58,701 nt of DNA from assembly GCA_028870315.1 (NCBI GenBank), contig JAGWPW010000094.1, positions 1 through 58,701 of the forward strand. Reading direction: 5' to 3'. The translations under genes and the position numbers were made by a program. The stretch is from Sphingomonadales bacterium. Its GTDB lineage: Bacteria; Pseudomonadota; Alphaproteobacteria; Sphingomonadales; Sphingomonadaceae. Under the pieces are notes generated by a model, which worked only from the letters and a program-made list of their open reading frames with translations, was not told the DNA's origin and made no database searches. Shown piece after piece: positions 10,201 to 18,573 of this stretch (positions are counted from its first letter, which is position 1; every line of letters begins with the position of its first letter).

Positions 10201-10357
10201 GCCGCTGGGCTATGCGATTGCCGGCGGGCTCATCCTCAGCCAGGTGCTGACGCTGTTCACCACCCCGGTGATCTTCCTCGGCTTCGAGCGCTGGGCCGAA
10301 CGGCGCGGCGCCGGCGCGGCGGGCGACGGCGCCGCCGGAGCGCCGGTGCCGGCATGA
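7202..10357 (+). CDS. mdtB: RND efflux permease subunit 1 (MdtB-like)
   Basis: This 1051-residue protein is full length for the HAE-1 RND family. It has a membrane segment near residue 25-45, a first periplasmic domain, a block of membrane helices around 335-545, a second periplasmic domain, and a last membrane block from about 870. The proton-relay aspartates are present in GFVVDDAIVVIEN (about residues 414-426). It is followed after 10 bases by a second, different permease, which is the arrangement of MdtB/MdtC heterotrimers. The MdtABC substrates known in enterobacteria (bile salts, novobiocin and similar) may not apply here. Confidence 0.94.
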   Translation: MSEPAQAGAPLHPAPPGGPSRPFILRPVATTLLAIALLLAGFIAYRALPLSALPQVDYPTIQVRTLYPGASPDVMALTVTAPLERQFGQMPGLARMTSNSSGGASVITLQFDLDLSLDIAEQEVQAAINAAQTLLPADLPAPPVYAKVNPADTPVLTLGVSSRTRPLGEVEGIVERQFSNKIAQESGVGLVNLSGGERPAVRITANPPALAAKGLSLETLRNAIGNANANIAKGSFDGPTKSWTIDANDQLNSAADYRGLVIAWIGGAPVHLSDVARVEDSVENVRNGSWENRGAAVIIDIQRQPGANVIATVDRIKADLPGLEAQLPADVHVALLTDRTAGIRASVADVQFELVVAVLLVVMVIFLFLGSLRATIVAGISVPLSLVGSFSVMWALGFSINNLTLMALTIASGFVVDDAIVVIENISRHIEEGVPPFEAALRGASEIGFTIISLTVSLIAVLIPLLFMGDVVGRLFREFAISLAVTIVLSAVVALTAVPMLAARWLLPHEQERRFAVAERGMALFDRLARQYARALDWVMGRARLTMMVFAGSLVLTALLFWLIPKNLFPVQDTGQISGTVIAAQDISYPRMAALQQKVAAALLDDPAVASLSSSVGVDGVNPTLNQGRLLINLKPLDARAGLSDVLSSLAARAGKVAGVRLYLQPVQDLTVDTESGLTPYRFSLQGADQDQVDAWGAKLAAALAHNRALTGVNANVLGQGAAITIDINRDTAGRLGLAALDVDTALYDAFGQRIISTMYTQSSQNRVILQASPQMLADPKGLEQLYIPLPGGGAVPLETVATIREGRAPLVLSRQSQFPSATIGFDLAPGVSLGDAVSAIEGVERQIHLPGAISSDFSGAAGAFQAALGNEAILVIAAIIVVYIVLGVLYESFIHPLTILSTLPSAGVGALIALALTGYGLGVIGVIGIVLLIGIVKKNAIMMIDFALAAMREEGMDADAAIRRAAHLRFRPIMMTTFAALFAAIPLILGSGMGHELRQPLGYAIAGGLILSQVLTLFTTPVIFLGFERWAERRGAGAAGDGAAGAPVPA

Positions 10358-10367
10358 GCCGCGCGCC

Positions 10368-13300
10368 ATGAACCTGTCGGCCCCCTTCATCCGCCGTCCG
10401 ATCGGCACGGCGCTTCTCACCCTCGGCCTTGCGCTTGCCGGGATCGTCGCCTTTTTCAAACTGCCGGTGGCGCCACTTCCGGCGATCGATTTTCCGACCA
10501 TCCAGGTCCAGGCGACGATGCCCGGCGCCAGCCCCTCGACCATGGCCTCGACCGTGGCGGCGCCGCTCGAACGGCATCTGGGCACGATCGCCGGGGTCAA
10601 TGAAATGACCTCGCGCTCAAGCCTGTCGCAGACCAACGTCACGCTCCAGTTCGACCTGTCGCGCGATATCGACGGGGCAGCGCGCGACGTCGAGGCGGCG
10701 ATCAACGCCGCGCGCGCCGACCTGCCGTCCTCGCTGCGGACCAACCCGACCTATCGCAAGGCGAACCCGGCGGAGGCGCCAATCATGATCCTCGGGCTCA
10801 CCTCGCCGACGCGCAGCCCGAGCGAGATCTACGACGCGGTCTCCAACATCGTCCAGCAGCGGCTGCTCCAGGTAAACGGGGTCGGCAATGTCGAGCTGGG
10901 CGGCGCGGCGCTGCCGGCGGTGCGGATCGAGCTCAACCCGCTGGCGCTGGCGCGCGCCGGCATCGCGCTCGAAGACGTGCGCACCGCGCTCGAATCGGCA
11001 AGCGCGGACCGGCCGCGCGGCGTGCTCGAAGCCGCCTCGAAGGATGGCACCGGCACCGCCTGGCAGATCTATTCCAACCAGGCGAGCCTTCGCGCGGCGG
11101 ATTTCGCGCCGCTGGTCATCGCCTCGCGCGGGGGGGCAGTGGTCCGCCTGTCGGATATCGCCCAGGTCATCGACGGTCCCGAGGACGTGCGGACCATGGG
11201 GCTTGTCAACGGCCGCCGGTCGGTACCGATCCTGATCAGCCGGCAACCGGGAGCGAATATCGTCCAGGTCGTCGATGCGCTCAAGGCGCAGTTGCCCGGG
11301 CTCCAGGCCGACCTGCCCGCCGACATCAGGCTCGAGGTCGTCGCCGACCGCACGACGACCATCCGCGCCTCGCTGCGCGAGGTCGAGGTGACGCTGCTGA
11401 TCGCGACGCTGCTGGTGGTGCTGGTGGTCAGCCTGTTCCTGCGAAGCTGGCGGGCGACGATCATCCCGGCGGTGGCGGTGGTGGTATCGCTGCTCGGCAC
11501 GCTGACAATCATGTATATGGCGGGCTTCCTGCTCGATAATCTGTCGCTGATGGCGCTGACCGTGGCCACCGGCTTCGTCGTCGATGATGCGATCGTCGTC
11601 GTCGAGAACATCGCCCGCCATATCGAGGCGGGGATGCGCCCGTTCGAGGCGGCGCTGCTCGGCGCCAGCGAAGTCGGCTTCACCGTGCTGTCGATCTCGC
11701 TGAGCCTGATCGCGGTGTTCGTGCCGCTGCTGCTGATGGCGGGAATTCCGGGCCTAATGTTCCGCGAATTCTCGTTGACCATGACCGCCGCGGTGGTGAT
11801 CAGCCTCGTGATCTCGCTCACCACCACGCCGATGCTGGCGGCACGGATCATCACCGCGCAGCACGCGGACGAGGGCTGGCTGTTCCGCGCCGCGCGGCGC
11901 GCCTTCGATATGGCGCAGGCGCGCTATACGCGCAGCCTCGACTGGGCGCTGGCCAATCGCGGCGCGGTGCTGCTGTTGCTGGCGGGCGCGGTCGCGCTTA
12001 ACGTCTATCTCCTTGTCGTCGCGCCCAAGGGCTTTTTCCCCGAGCAGGATACCGGCGGGCTGATGGGCGGCATCCGCGCCGACCAGTCGCTCTCCTTCCA
12101 CGACATGCAGGACAAGCTGACGCGGATCGTCAAGGTGGTGAAGGCCGATCCGGCAATGGCGACGGTGGTGGCCTTCACCGGCGGCAGCCGGGCGGGCGGC
12201 GGCTTTCTTTTCGCGACGCTGCGGCCGCGCGGCGAACGGGTGCCGGTCGATGCGGTGATCCAGCGCCTGCGGCCGCAGCTTTCCCGCATCCGCGGGGTGA
12301 GCCTGTTCCTCAATCCGGTGCAGGATCTCCAGGCGGGTGGCCGCCAGACGACGAGCACGTACCAATATGTGCTTCAGGCCGACAATCCAGAGCTTCTCAA
12401 GGAGGCCGGCAACCGCCTTGTCGCGGCGCTGAAAAAGCAGCCCGCGACGATCACCGATGTCGATATCGACCAGCAGGATGCGGGTGCCGCCGCCTTCGTC
12501 ACTGTCGACCGCCCGAGCGCGGCGCGGCTGGGCATCGCGATGAACATGATCGACAACACGCTGTACGATGCGTTCGGCCAGCGTCAGGTGGCGCAGATCT
12601 ACAAGGGGCTGAACCAGTATCATGTGGTGATGGAAGCCGCCCCGGGGTTCAGCGGAAAGCCCGAGGCGCTCGCCAACCTGTATCTCCAGGCGGCGGGGAA
12701 TCTCTCGCTCGCCCCGCAGGTGGTGCAGACCAATCCGACGGTGGGAGCAGGCGCCGCGGTTGGCAGCGACGTCAGCCTCGCGGCCCGGACGCTGGTGCCG
12801 CTGTCCACCGTGGCGCATTGGAATTCCTCATCGATGAACGCCAATGTCAACCACAGCGACGGCCAGCCCTCGGCCACCGTCTCGTTCAACCTGCCGCCGG
12901 GGGTCAGCCTTGGCCAGGCAGCGCAGACGATCGCCAATGCCCAGGCCGCGCTCAAACTGCCGGCAACGGTGCATGGCGAATTCGGCGGCACCGCAAGAGT
13001 GTTCCAGCAATCGAGCGCATCGACGCCGCTGCTGATCGCGGCGGCGCTGGTCGCAATCTATATCGTGCTTGGCATCCTCTACGAAAGCGCGATCCATCCG
13101 CTGACCGTGCTCTCGACGCTGCCCTCGGCGGGGGTGGGGGCGATCTTCGCGCTGATCGTCACCGGCGGCCAGTTCGATCTCATCGCGCTCATCGGCATCA
13201 TCCTCCTGATCGGCATCGTCAAGAAGAACGCAATCATGATCATCGATGTCGCGATCGAGCGCGAACGCGCAGACGGGCTATCCGCCTTCGATGCGATCCG

Positions 13301-13586
13301 CGAGGCCTCGCTGCTGCGGTTCCGGCCGATCCTGATGACGACGCTCGCCGCCGGCTTCGGGGCGCTACCGCTGGCGATCGGCTTTGGCGATGGCGCCGAA
13401 CTGCGCCGTCCGCTCGGGATCGCGATCATCGGCGGTCTTATCGCCAGCCAGTTCCTCACCCTGCTCACGACGCCGGTGGTCTATCTCGCACTCGACCGCT
13501 GGCGCCGGCGCAGCCCGCATGAGGCGCTGCTTGCGCGCCACGCGCCCGGCGCAAACAATGCCTCGCCCCAAGGAAGCCCTGCATGA
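10368..13586 (+). CDS. mdtC: RND efflux permease subunit 2 (MdtC-like)
   Basis: This 1072-residue permease is paralogous to the preceding one, with conserved segments such as PAIDFPTIQVQA, GFVVDDAIVVVEN and GIVKKNAIMIIDVA. The central membrane domain (about 335-545) and both porter domains are intact. The start ATG at 10368 lies 10 bases after the previous stop; the downstream gene begins inside its stop (ATGA). An insertion-like stretch near residues 785-815 (VVQTNPTVGAGAAVGSDVS) distinguishes it from its partner. It most likely forms a mixed trimer with the MdtB-like subunit. Confidence 0.94.
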   Translation: MNLSAPFIRRPIGTALLTLGLALAGIVAFFKLPVAPLPAIDFPTIQVQATMPGASPSTMASTVAAPLERHLGTIAGVNEMTSRSSLSQTNVTLQFDLSRDIDGAARDVEAAINAARADLPSSLRTNPTYRKANPAEAPIMILGLTSPTRSPSEIYDAVSNIVQQRLLQVNGVGNVELGGAALPAVRIELNPLALARAGIALEDVRTALESASADRPRGVLEAASKDGTGTAWQIYSNQASLRAADFAPLVIASRGGAVVRLSDIAQVIDGPEDVRTMGLVNGRRSVPILISRQPGANIVQVVDALKAQLPGLQADLPADIRLEVVADRTTTIRASLREVEVTLLIATLLVVLVVSLFLRSWRATIIPAVAVVVSLLGTLTIMYMAGFLLDNLSLMALTVATGFVVDDAIVVVENIARHIEAGMRPFEAALLGASEVGFTVLSISLSLIAVFVPLLLMAGIPGLMFREFSLTMTAAVVISLVISLTTTPMLAARIITAQHADEGWLFRAARRAFDMAQARYTRSLDWALANRGAVLLLLAGAVALNVYLLVVAPKGFFPEQDTGGLMGGIRADQSLSFHDMQDKLTRIVKVVKADPAMATVVAFTGGSRAGGGFLFATLRPRGERVPVDAVIQRLRPQLSRIRGVSLFLNPVQDLQAGGRQTTSTYQYVLQADNPELLKEAGNRLVAALKKQPATITDVDIDQQDAGAAAFVTVDRPSAARLGIAMNMIDNTLYDAFGQRQVAQIYKGLNQYHVVMEAAPGFSGKPEALANLYLQAAGNLSLAPQVVQTNPTVGAGAAVGSDVSLAARTLVPLSTVAHWNSSSMNANVNHSDGQPSATVSFNLPPGVSLGQAAQTIANAQAALKLPATVHGEFGGTARVFQQSSASTPLLIAAALVAIYIVLGILYESAIHPLTVLSTLPSAGVGAIFALIVTGGQFDLIALIGIILLIGIVKKNAIMIIDVAIERERADGLSAFDAIREASLLRFRPILMTTLAAGFGALPLAIGFGDGAELRRPLGIAIIGGLIASQFLTLLTTPVVYLALDRWRRRSPHEALLARHAPGANNASPQGSPA

Positions 13587-15055
13587 CCGCTCGCCTTCAC
13601 CTGCATGCCGCCGTCCTCGCCATGGCCGCCGCGCTGTCGGGCTGCAATTTCGCGCCGCGTTACCATGTGCCAAGCACCGCGCCGCCCGCGCCCGCGTTCA
13701 AGAACGCGCCCGGCTGGGTCACGGCGAGCCCCGAGGATGCGGTCGCCAAGGGCGAGTGGTGGCACCTGTTCGGCGATCCGGCGCTCGACGCGCTCGAAGC
13801 ACGGGTGGTGGTCACCAACCAGAACGTGATCGCCGCGCGTGCCGCCTTCGACCAGGCGCGGGCGCTGGTGCAGCAGGACCGCGCGGCGCTGTTTCCCACC
13901 ATTTCGGCGGGCGCCGGGGTGACGCACAGCAAGAGCTTCGGCGGCCATTCCTCGACCTTCAGCACCAATGGCGCGCTTAACGCCAGCGGCACGAATTACG
14001 GCGCCAGCGTCAGCGGAAGCTGGGCGCCCGATCTGTGGTCCACGGTCACCAACACCGTGCGCCAGGCGAACGCCGACGCGCAGGCGAGCATCGGCCAGCT
14101 CGCCAATGCGACGCTGTCGGCGCAGGGCGAGCTCGCCTCGGACTATCTCCAGCTGCGCGGCCTCGACGAGGAGCGCCAGGTGCTGGAGGATTCGGTCGCC
14201 GCCGACACGCGCGACCTTGAAGTCACCCGCAACCAGTATCGCGCGGGCACGGTCTCGCTGTCGAATGTCGATACCGCGCAGAGCGCGCTGAGCAGCGACA
14301 CCGCCTCGCTGCGCGATCTTGCGCGGCAACGCGCCGCCTTCGAGGATGCGATCGCGGTGCTGGTCGGCGCCGATCCGTCGCGCTTCGCGATCGCGCCTGC
14401 GCGATGGCGGCCGTCGGTCCCCGAGGTTCCCGGCGCGATCCCGGCGCAGGTCGTGCAGCGCCGCCCCGATGTCGCCGCCGCCGAACGTCAGGTCGCGGCG
14501 GCGAACGCCAATATCGGCGTCCAGAAGGCGGCGTTCTTCCCCGGCATCACGCTGTCGGGCAGCGCATCGACCGATTCGCCCACGCTCGGCAATCTGTTCT
14601 CGGCGGCGAGCTCGATCTGGTCGACGGGCGCGCAGGTCGCCGAGACACTGCTTGATTTCGGCGCCCGCAGCGCCCGGGTGGCCGAGGCGCGCGCCGCGTT
14701 CAATTCCGCGGTCGCCGATTACCGCGAGACGGTGCTGACCGCGCTCCAGCAGGTCGAGGACAATCTCGCCGCGACTAGGGTCTATGCAAGCGAAGCCGAC
14801 GATCTCGATACCGCGGCCAGCGCCGCCGACCATGCGCTTGCCATCGCGCTCAACGATTACAAGGCGGGAACCGTCGATTACACCACGGTCGCGACCGCGC
14901 AATCGACCGCCAATGCCGCGCATCTCAAGGTGGTCCAGCTTGTCATCAACCGGCAGGTGAGCGCGGTCTCGCTGATCGAGGCGATCGGCGGGCAATGGAG
15001 CGCGGCGCCTTGCCCCACGGCGCAGACCCGACTTGCGGCGAAAGCGACCTGCTGA
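13583..15055 (+). CDS. Outer-membrane efflux lipoprotein (NodT/TolC family)
   Basis: The protein has 490 residues. The N-terminus (MTARLHLHAAVLAMAAALSG, then Cys21) is a lipoprotein signal. Two OEP repeats follow, each with the long helices typical of the channel (DQARALVQQDRAALFPTIS; QVAAANANIGVQKAAFFPG) and the R-RPDV motif (VVQRRPDVAAAE). It is translationally coupled to the MdtC-like gene, so adaptor, two pumps and exit duct form one operon. This differs from enterobacteria, where the system borrows TolC. Confidence 0.93.
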   Translation: MTARLHLHAAVLAMAAALSGCNFAPRYHVPSTAPPAPAFKNAPGWVTASPEDAVAKGEWWHLFGDPALDALEARVVVTNQNVIAARAAFDQARALVQQDRAALFPTISAGAGVTHSKSFGGHSSTFSTNGALNASGTNYGASVSGSWAPDLWSTVTNTVRQANADAQASIGQLANATLSAQGELASDYLQLRGLDEERQVLEDSVAADTRDLEVTRNQYRAGTVSLSNVDTAQSALSSDTASLRDLARQRAAFEDAIAVLVGADPSRFAIAPARWRPSVPEVPGAIPAQVVQRRPDVAAAERQVAAANANIGVQKAAFFPGITLSGSASTDSPTLGNLFSAASSIWSTGAQVAETLLDFGARSARVAEARAAFNSAVADYRETVLTALQQVEDNLAATRVYASEADDLDTAASAADHALAIALNDYKAGTVDYTTVATAQSTANAAHLKVVQLVINRQVSAVSLIEAIGGQWSAAPCPTAQTRLAAKATC

Positions 15056-15124
15056 TTTTTCCCGGCGCCGGGCGCGGATGAATCGGGGCTGACAAAGCGC
15101 CCGAACTTGCGCATCGCGGCGCCG

Positions 15125-15532
15125 ATGTCGGCCCTGCGCGCCCTGATTCGTTCCCAACGCCGTCTGGCGCTGCTGCTGCTGGCGCTCAGCCTGGCGATGA
15201 AGGCGCTGCTGCCGGCGGGTTTCATGCTCGATGCGGGCAATGGTGCCGCCCGCGTCACCCTGTGCGGGCAGGGGCTCGATCGGGCAGCCGGAGAGCTGTT
15301 CCTCGCGCATCAGCAGCCCGCGCCGGGACACCCGGGCGGCGCGCATGATGGCGATGCCTGCCCCTTCGCCACGCTGATGCTCGCGGCGGTATCGGTCGCG
15401 GCGGTGGCGCTGGCCGCGGTTGCGCAAGCCTTGCGCGCCGCGCCGGCGCCGGCTGTGCCGGCAGGGCGGCCGCGCTCGCGGCCGCCATCGCATCTGCGGC
15501 CGCCGTTGCGCGCGCCACCCGTCACGGCCTGA
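15125..15532 (+). CDS. DUF2946-like small membrane protein
   Basis: The protein has 135 residues. An N-terminal membrane segment ending in MKALLPAGFML resembles the DUF2946 pattern, and a CPF motif precedes a second hydrophobic stretch (about 80-103). The C-terminus is Pro/Arg-rich and would be cytoplasmic. DUF2946 proteins often neighbour copper or TonB-linked genes, but function is unknown. A TTG at 15107 would add six residues. It starts 69 bases after the efflux operon and precedes a beta-barrel and a TlpA-like protein. Confidence 0.6.
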   Translation: MSALRALIRSQRRLALLLLALSLAMKALLPAGFMLDAGNGAARVTLCGQGLDRAAGELFLAHQQPAPGHPGGAHDGDACPFATLMLAAVSVAAVALAAVAQALRAAPAPAVPAGRPRSRPPSHLRPPLRAPPVTA

Positions 15533-15673
15533 TCGCCGCCCACTCCGGGGCTTGCCGCATCCGCCCATTCGCGCGGCGCCCGCGTGCGCCCGACCCGTGG
15601 CCCGAAGCCTGCTGCCGGTTCCGCAAAGCGGACAGGCGCCTTCGGGGCCACGGCTTTCAGACGGCCTGTCTCC

Positions 15674-16657
15674 ATGACCAAACGAGCGTTTTCCTGTCTT
15701 TTCGCCACAGCTGCGCTGTTCGCGCCCACCTGCGTCTCTGCCTGTGCCTGCGGTTGCGGCATTTTCGAGGTCGGCGCCGATACGATGATGCCGGTCCAGT
15801 CGGACAGCGGGCTATCGGCCTGGTTCGGCATCGATCACATGGACCAGAACCGCAATTTCGAGCATGGCGCGCCCGCTCCGGCCGCCGACAATTCGGACAA
15901 GCGCATCGCCACCGATTTCTACACTTTTGGCCTTGATTACATGGTCAGCCGCAAATGGACGATCGGCGCCGACCTGCCGCTTGTTCAGCGCCGCTTCACC
16001 ACCACCGCCGCCGGGGCGAACGGCCGTGCGATCATCGAGACACTGCCGCTGACCGCTCTCGGCGATGCCCAAATCCAGCTTTTGTACACCGGTTTTTCCG
16101 CCGACATGTCAACAGGGCTCGGCTTTGCCGTGAAGCTGCCCACCGGCCGCGATTCGAGCCCGCTCGATCGCTACGGCAACCGGCCCTATGACCGCGATAC
16201 ACTGCCGGGCAGCGGCAGCACCGATCTCAAGCTCAGCGGCTATCACCTCGGGACGATCGCCGGGCGGCTCGGCTGGTTCGCGCAGGCGCAATATCGCTTC
16301 GCGGTGACGACGCGCGGCGGCTATCGCCCGGGCAATGAAGCCGATGGTGCGCTCGGGCTGACCTATGCGCTTGATGCAGGGCACGGGCTCGCCGTCCAGC
16401 CGTCGCTCCAGCTTCTGGGATCGCTGCGCGGCCATGATACCGGCAGCGCCGCCGATCCGCTCAACTCGGGCTATCGGCGGCTGCTGATCGCGCCCGGGAT
16501 CGGCGCCCGGCTGACCCGCAAGCTGTCGATCTATGGCGACGTCGAAATTCCGATCGCGCAATTCGTCGAAGCCGCGGCTTCGCCGGCGATCGAGGGCACC
16601 ACGGGACAGCTGGTGGCGCCGGTGCTGTTCAAGCTACAGCTCAATTATGGCTTCTAG
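15674..16657 (+). CDS. Outer-membrane beta-barrel protein, transporter-like, with Cys-rich N-terminus
   Basis: From the ATG at 15674 the protein has a signal peptide (MTKRAFSCLFATAALFAPTC), then a mature start rich in Cys (ACACGCGIFEVGAD), followed by alternating beta strands ending in an aromatic residue (KLQLNYGF), the usual signature of an outer-membrane barrel. A longer frame from 15584 lacks a signal peptide at its start and is rejected. The CACGCG cluster is unusual for a barrel and could bind a soft metal; that is inference. It overlaps the TlpA-like gene by 11 bases. Substrate is unknown. Confidence 0.72.
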   Translation: MTKRAFSCLFATAALFAPTCVSACACGCGIFEVGADTMMPVQSDSGLSAWFGIDHMDQNRNFEHGAPAPAADNSDKRIATDFYTFGLDYMVSRKWTIGADLPLVQRRFTTTAAGANGRAIIETLPLTALGDAQIQLLYTGFSADMSTGLGFAVKLPTGRDSSPLDRYGNRPYDRDTLPGSGSTDLKLSGYHLGTIAGRLGWFAQAQYRFAVTTRGGYRPGNEADGALGLTYALDAGHGLAVQPSLQLLGSLRGHDTGSAADPLNSGYRRLLIAPGIGARLTRKLSIYGDVEIPIAQFVEAAASPAIEGTTGQLVAPVLFKLQLNYGF

Positions 16658-17135
16658 GAAACTTGCCTTCGCCGCGATCGCCGCCTGCGGGCTTGCGCCG
16701 CCGGCCACGCGCGCCGCGCCGCCGCGCCCAATCGCCGAACTGCGCCTGCCGCTGCTCGACGGCAGCACCTTCGACCTTGCCGCCGAGCGCGGCCATGTCG
16801 TCCTCGTCAATTTCTGGGCAAGCTGGTGCGTGCCCTGTCGCGCCGAAATGCCCGTGCTCGACGCTTTCGCGCGCGCTCACCCGGAGGTCCGCGTCATCGG
16901 CGTGTCGATGGACATGCGACGCGACCGCGCCGCGGTGATGCGGGCGATGGCCGGCCGGGCCTATGCGGCAGGGCTGGCGAGCGCTGCTAAGGCGAACAGC
17001 CTCGGCACGCCCGCGACGATCCCGGAAACGGTGGTAATCGGCGGCGATGGCAGGGTGGCGGCGCGAGCCACCGGCGGCAAGCCGCCGCTCACCGCGACGA
17101 CGCTGGCCGCGCTGGTGACGGCGGCGGCGCGCTGA
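16647..17135 (+). CDS. TlpA/ResA-like periplasmic thioredoxin
   Basis: The protein has 162 residues with an N-terminal signal sequence (MASRKLAFAAIAACGLAPPA) and a thioredoxin fold carrying WCVPC in VNFWASWCVPCRAEMP (active Cys at about 64 and 67). The cis-Pro region is TPATIPETVV. Proteins of this group reduce disulfides or handle cytochrome c or copper-site maturation. Coupling to the Cys-rich barrel suggests it may keep those cysteines reduced. The ATG lies inside the end of the barrel gene, which argues for co-translation. Confidence 0.85.
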   Translation: MASRKLAFAAIAACGLAPPATRAAPPRPIAELRLPLLDGSTFDLAAERGHVVLVNFWASWCVPCRAEMPVLDAFARAHPEVRVIGVSMDMRRDRAAVMRAMAGRAYAAGLASAAKANSLGTPATIPETVVIGGDGRVAARATGGKPPLTATTLAALVTAAAR

Positions 17136-17160
17136 GCGCCGGGCGGGTGCTCAGCGCTCG

Positions 17161-17201
17161 CCGGCAAGCGCGAGGAGAAGGACCCCCTTCGCGCTTGCCG
17201 G
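17161..17201. terminator. Strong hairpin between TlpA-like gene and HU gene
   Basis: Perfect 12-base arms CCGGCAAGCGCG (17161-17172) and CGCGCTTGCCGG (17190-17201) lie between two convergent stops, so it can serve both strands. A second perfect 9-base palindrome (GCGCTGAGC 17129-17137, GCTCAGCGC 17149-17157) overlaps the stop codon just upstream. Confidence 0.65.
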
Positions 17202-17212
17202 AAATGCGGGCA

Positions 17213-17488
17213 TCAGCCGTTCAGCCGGTCCTTCACCGCCTTCGCCGGCGCGAAGCCCAGCTTCTTCGACGCGGCGATCTTGATCGCGGCGCCGGTCGAG
17301 GGATTGCGGCCGTCGCGCGCGGGCGTGTGCTTCACCTTGAACTTGCCGAAGCCGTTCAGCGAGACTTCTTCCCCCTTGACGGCGGCGTCGGCGATCGCCG
17401 CGAAGACGCTGTCAACGACCTTGCGCGCCTCGGCCTTGGTCATGCCATTGGCGGCGGCGAGCGTGTCAGCCAGGTCACTGTTGTTCAT
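17213..17488 (-). CDS. hup: HU-family nucleoid DNA-binding protein
   Basis: The 90-residue protein covers the whole HU/IHF fold: N-terminal helices (MNNSDLADTLAAANGMTKAE), the GFGKFKV core and the DNA-binding arm with ARDGRNPSTGAAIKI, where the Pro of RNPSTG intercalates in DNA. It is more HU-like than IHF-like. It is monocistronic, with a 274-base upstream gap (17489-17762) shared with the VirB2-like gene in which I see no further gene. Confidence 0.96.
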   Translation of the reverse strand: MNNSDLADTLAAANGMTKAEARKVVDSVFAAIADAAVKGEEVSLNGFGKFKVKHTPARDGRNPSTGAAIKIAASKKLGFAPAKAVKDRLNG

Positions 17489-17762
17489 GTAACGCGCATC
17501 CTTCTTCTGAAAGGCAAAGTCCCGTCTCGCGCTTCGGCCGGATGCAGAAGGCGGAGATGCCAGCTATCGCGGCCAAAACCGCTTGAACAGGGGAGTTTTG
17601 CGCCTGCGCGGTGCGAAATCATCCGGATCGGCCGGTTTTTCCACAACGATGTGGTGCCGGCGTGCCGATACGGGCGCGCATTTGCCGCAGCGGCGATCGG
17701 CGGCATCTGCGGCGCGGGCGAAATCCGTTGCGCGCGGCGCGCGGCGCGCATAGGCACGGCCG

Positions 17763-18074
17763 ATGGGCAAGGGCGTTGGGAAAAGCGTGATCGCCATCAT
17801 CGCCGCACTCGCGGCGGTGCCGGCGCGGGCACAGGAAACGTATGACCCGGCGGGCTCGGGTCCGATCGTCGGCGCGCTGCACTGGTTGCAGGGCACGCTG
17901 CTCGGAACGGTTGCGACCGTCGCTGCGGTCATGGCGGTGGCGCTTGTCGGCTTCATGATGCTCACCGGGCGGATGAACTGGCGCTATGGCATCACCGTCA
18001 TCATCGGCTGCTTCATCCTGTTCGGCGCGGCGAGCATCGTCGCCGGCATCCAGTCAACCGCGACCGGGCTCTAA
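17763..18074 (+). CDS. Orphan TrbC/VirB2-like pilin-family protein
   Basis: The 103-residue protein has a cleavable signal (MGKGVGKSVIAIIAALAAVP, then ARAQE). Two hydrophobic helices follow (about 42-67 and 74-95), separated by a short polar turn, TGRMNWRYG. This is the layout of VirB2/TrbC pilins of type IV secretion. No other virB/trb gene is present in the window, so it is either a solitary relic, a part supplied in trans, or a membrane protein that has been put to another use. Codon use is like that of its neighbours, so recent transfer is not indicated. Confidence 0.7.
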   Translation: MGKGVGKSVIAIIAALAAVPARAQETYDPAGSGPIVGALHWLQGTLLGTVATVAAVMAVALVGFMMLTGRMNWRYGITVIIGCFILFGAASIVAGIQSTATGL

Positions 18075-18132
18075 AGCCGGGTCGCGGCGCGGCCGATTGC
18101 CCGCCGCGGCAAGGGCGTCCGCGCGGGGTCGG

Positions 18133-18573
18133 TCATTTCCGCGCCTTGTCGGGGCCCGATGGCCCGAGGAAATAGCGCAGCGAAAATTCGATCGTCTGCG
18201 CTTCCGTGCCATGGGTGAACACCGCGTCGCGCCATTTCGGCGGGCCAAGCACGATGCGGGCATCGCGCGAGAAGCCGATCCCCTCCTTCGGGATGCCGAA
18301 AAGCGCGCGATCGACGCGGTCGTTGTCGTTCTCGTCGTGGAAGGCCTGCACCGCATAGTCGCCCGGCGGCAGCGCAAGCAGGGTGAGCGTGGTGGTTCCC
18401 GTCACCGCCGGCCCGCGGCTGTGCCACGGGCAGCCATCGGCCAGAAACCGCTGCTTCGGGCAGACGTCGATGCGCAGCTCGCCGCGCGCGTTGCGCACGT
18501 TGTGGACAACGACGGTCAGCGGGCCACCGCTCGCCGTCGCCGGCGCGAGCAGCAGCGCGGCAGCGGCGATCAT
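18133..18573 (-). CDS. DUF2141 domain secreted protein
   Basis: The 146-residue protein has a signal peptide (about 1-17). The DUF2141 motifs are [20 protein letters not shown] and a later [11 protein letters not shown]. The D-x-N-D-x-x-D stretch resembles a calcium-binding loop, as in other beta-sandwich secreted proteins. Its ATG overlaps the dxs stop (ATGA), so it is the distal gene of the dxs transcript. Function is unknown. A second DUF2141 gene lies at 30350-30865. Confidence 0.82.
   Translation of the reverse strand: MIAAAALLLAPATASGGPLTVVVHNVRNARGELRIDVCPKQRFLADGCPWHSRGPAVTGTTTLTLLALPPGDYAVQAFHDENDNDRVDRALFGIPKEGIGFSRDARIVLGPPKWRDAVFTHGTEAQTIEFSLRYFLGPSGPDKARK

Noticed and set aside
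7259..10744. 1161-residue frame on the minus strand opposite the RND genes
   Set aside because: It is the mirror of two clearly coding plus-strand genes with strong G/C third positions; its translation is Arg/His/Asp-rich and has no domain.
17213..18074. Part of an integrated conjugative element (HU plus VirB2-like gene)
   Set aside because: No integrase, relaxase, attachment repeat or composition change is present around them.
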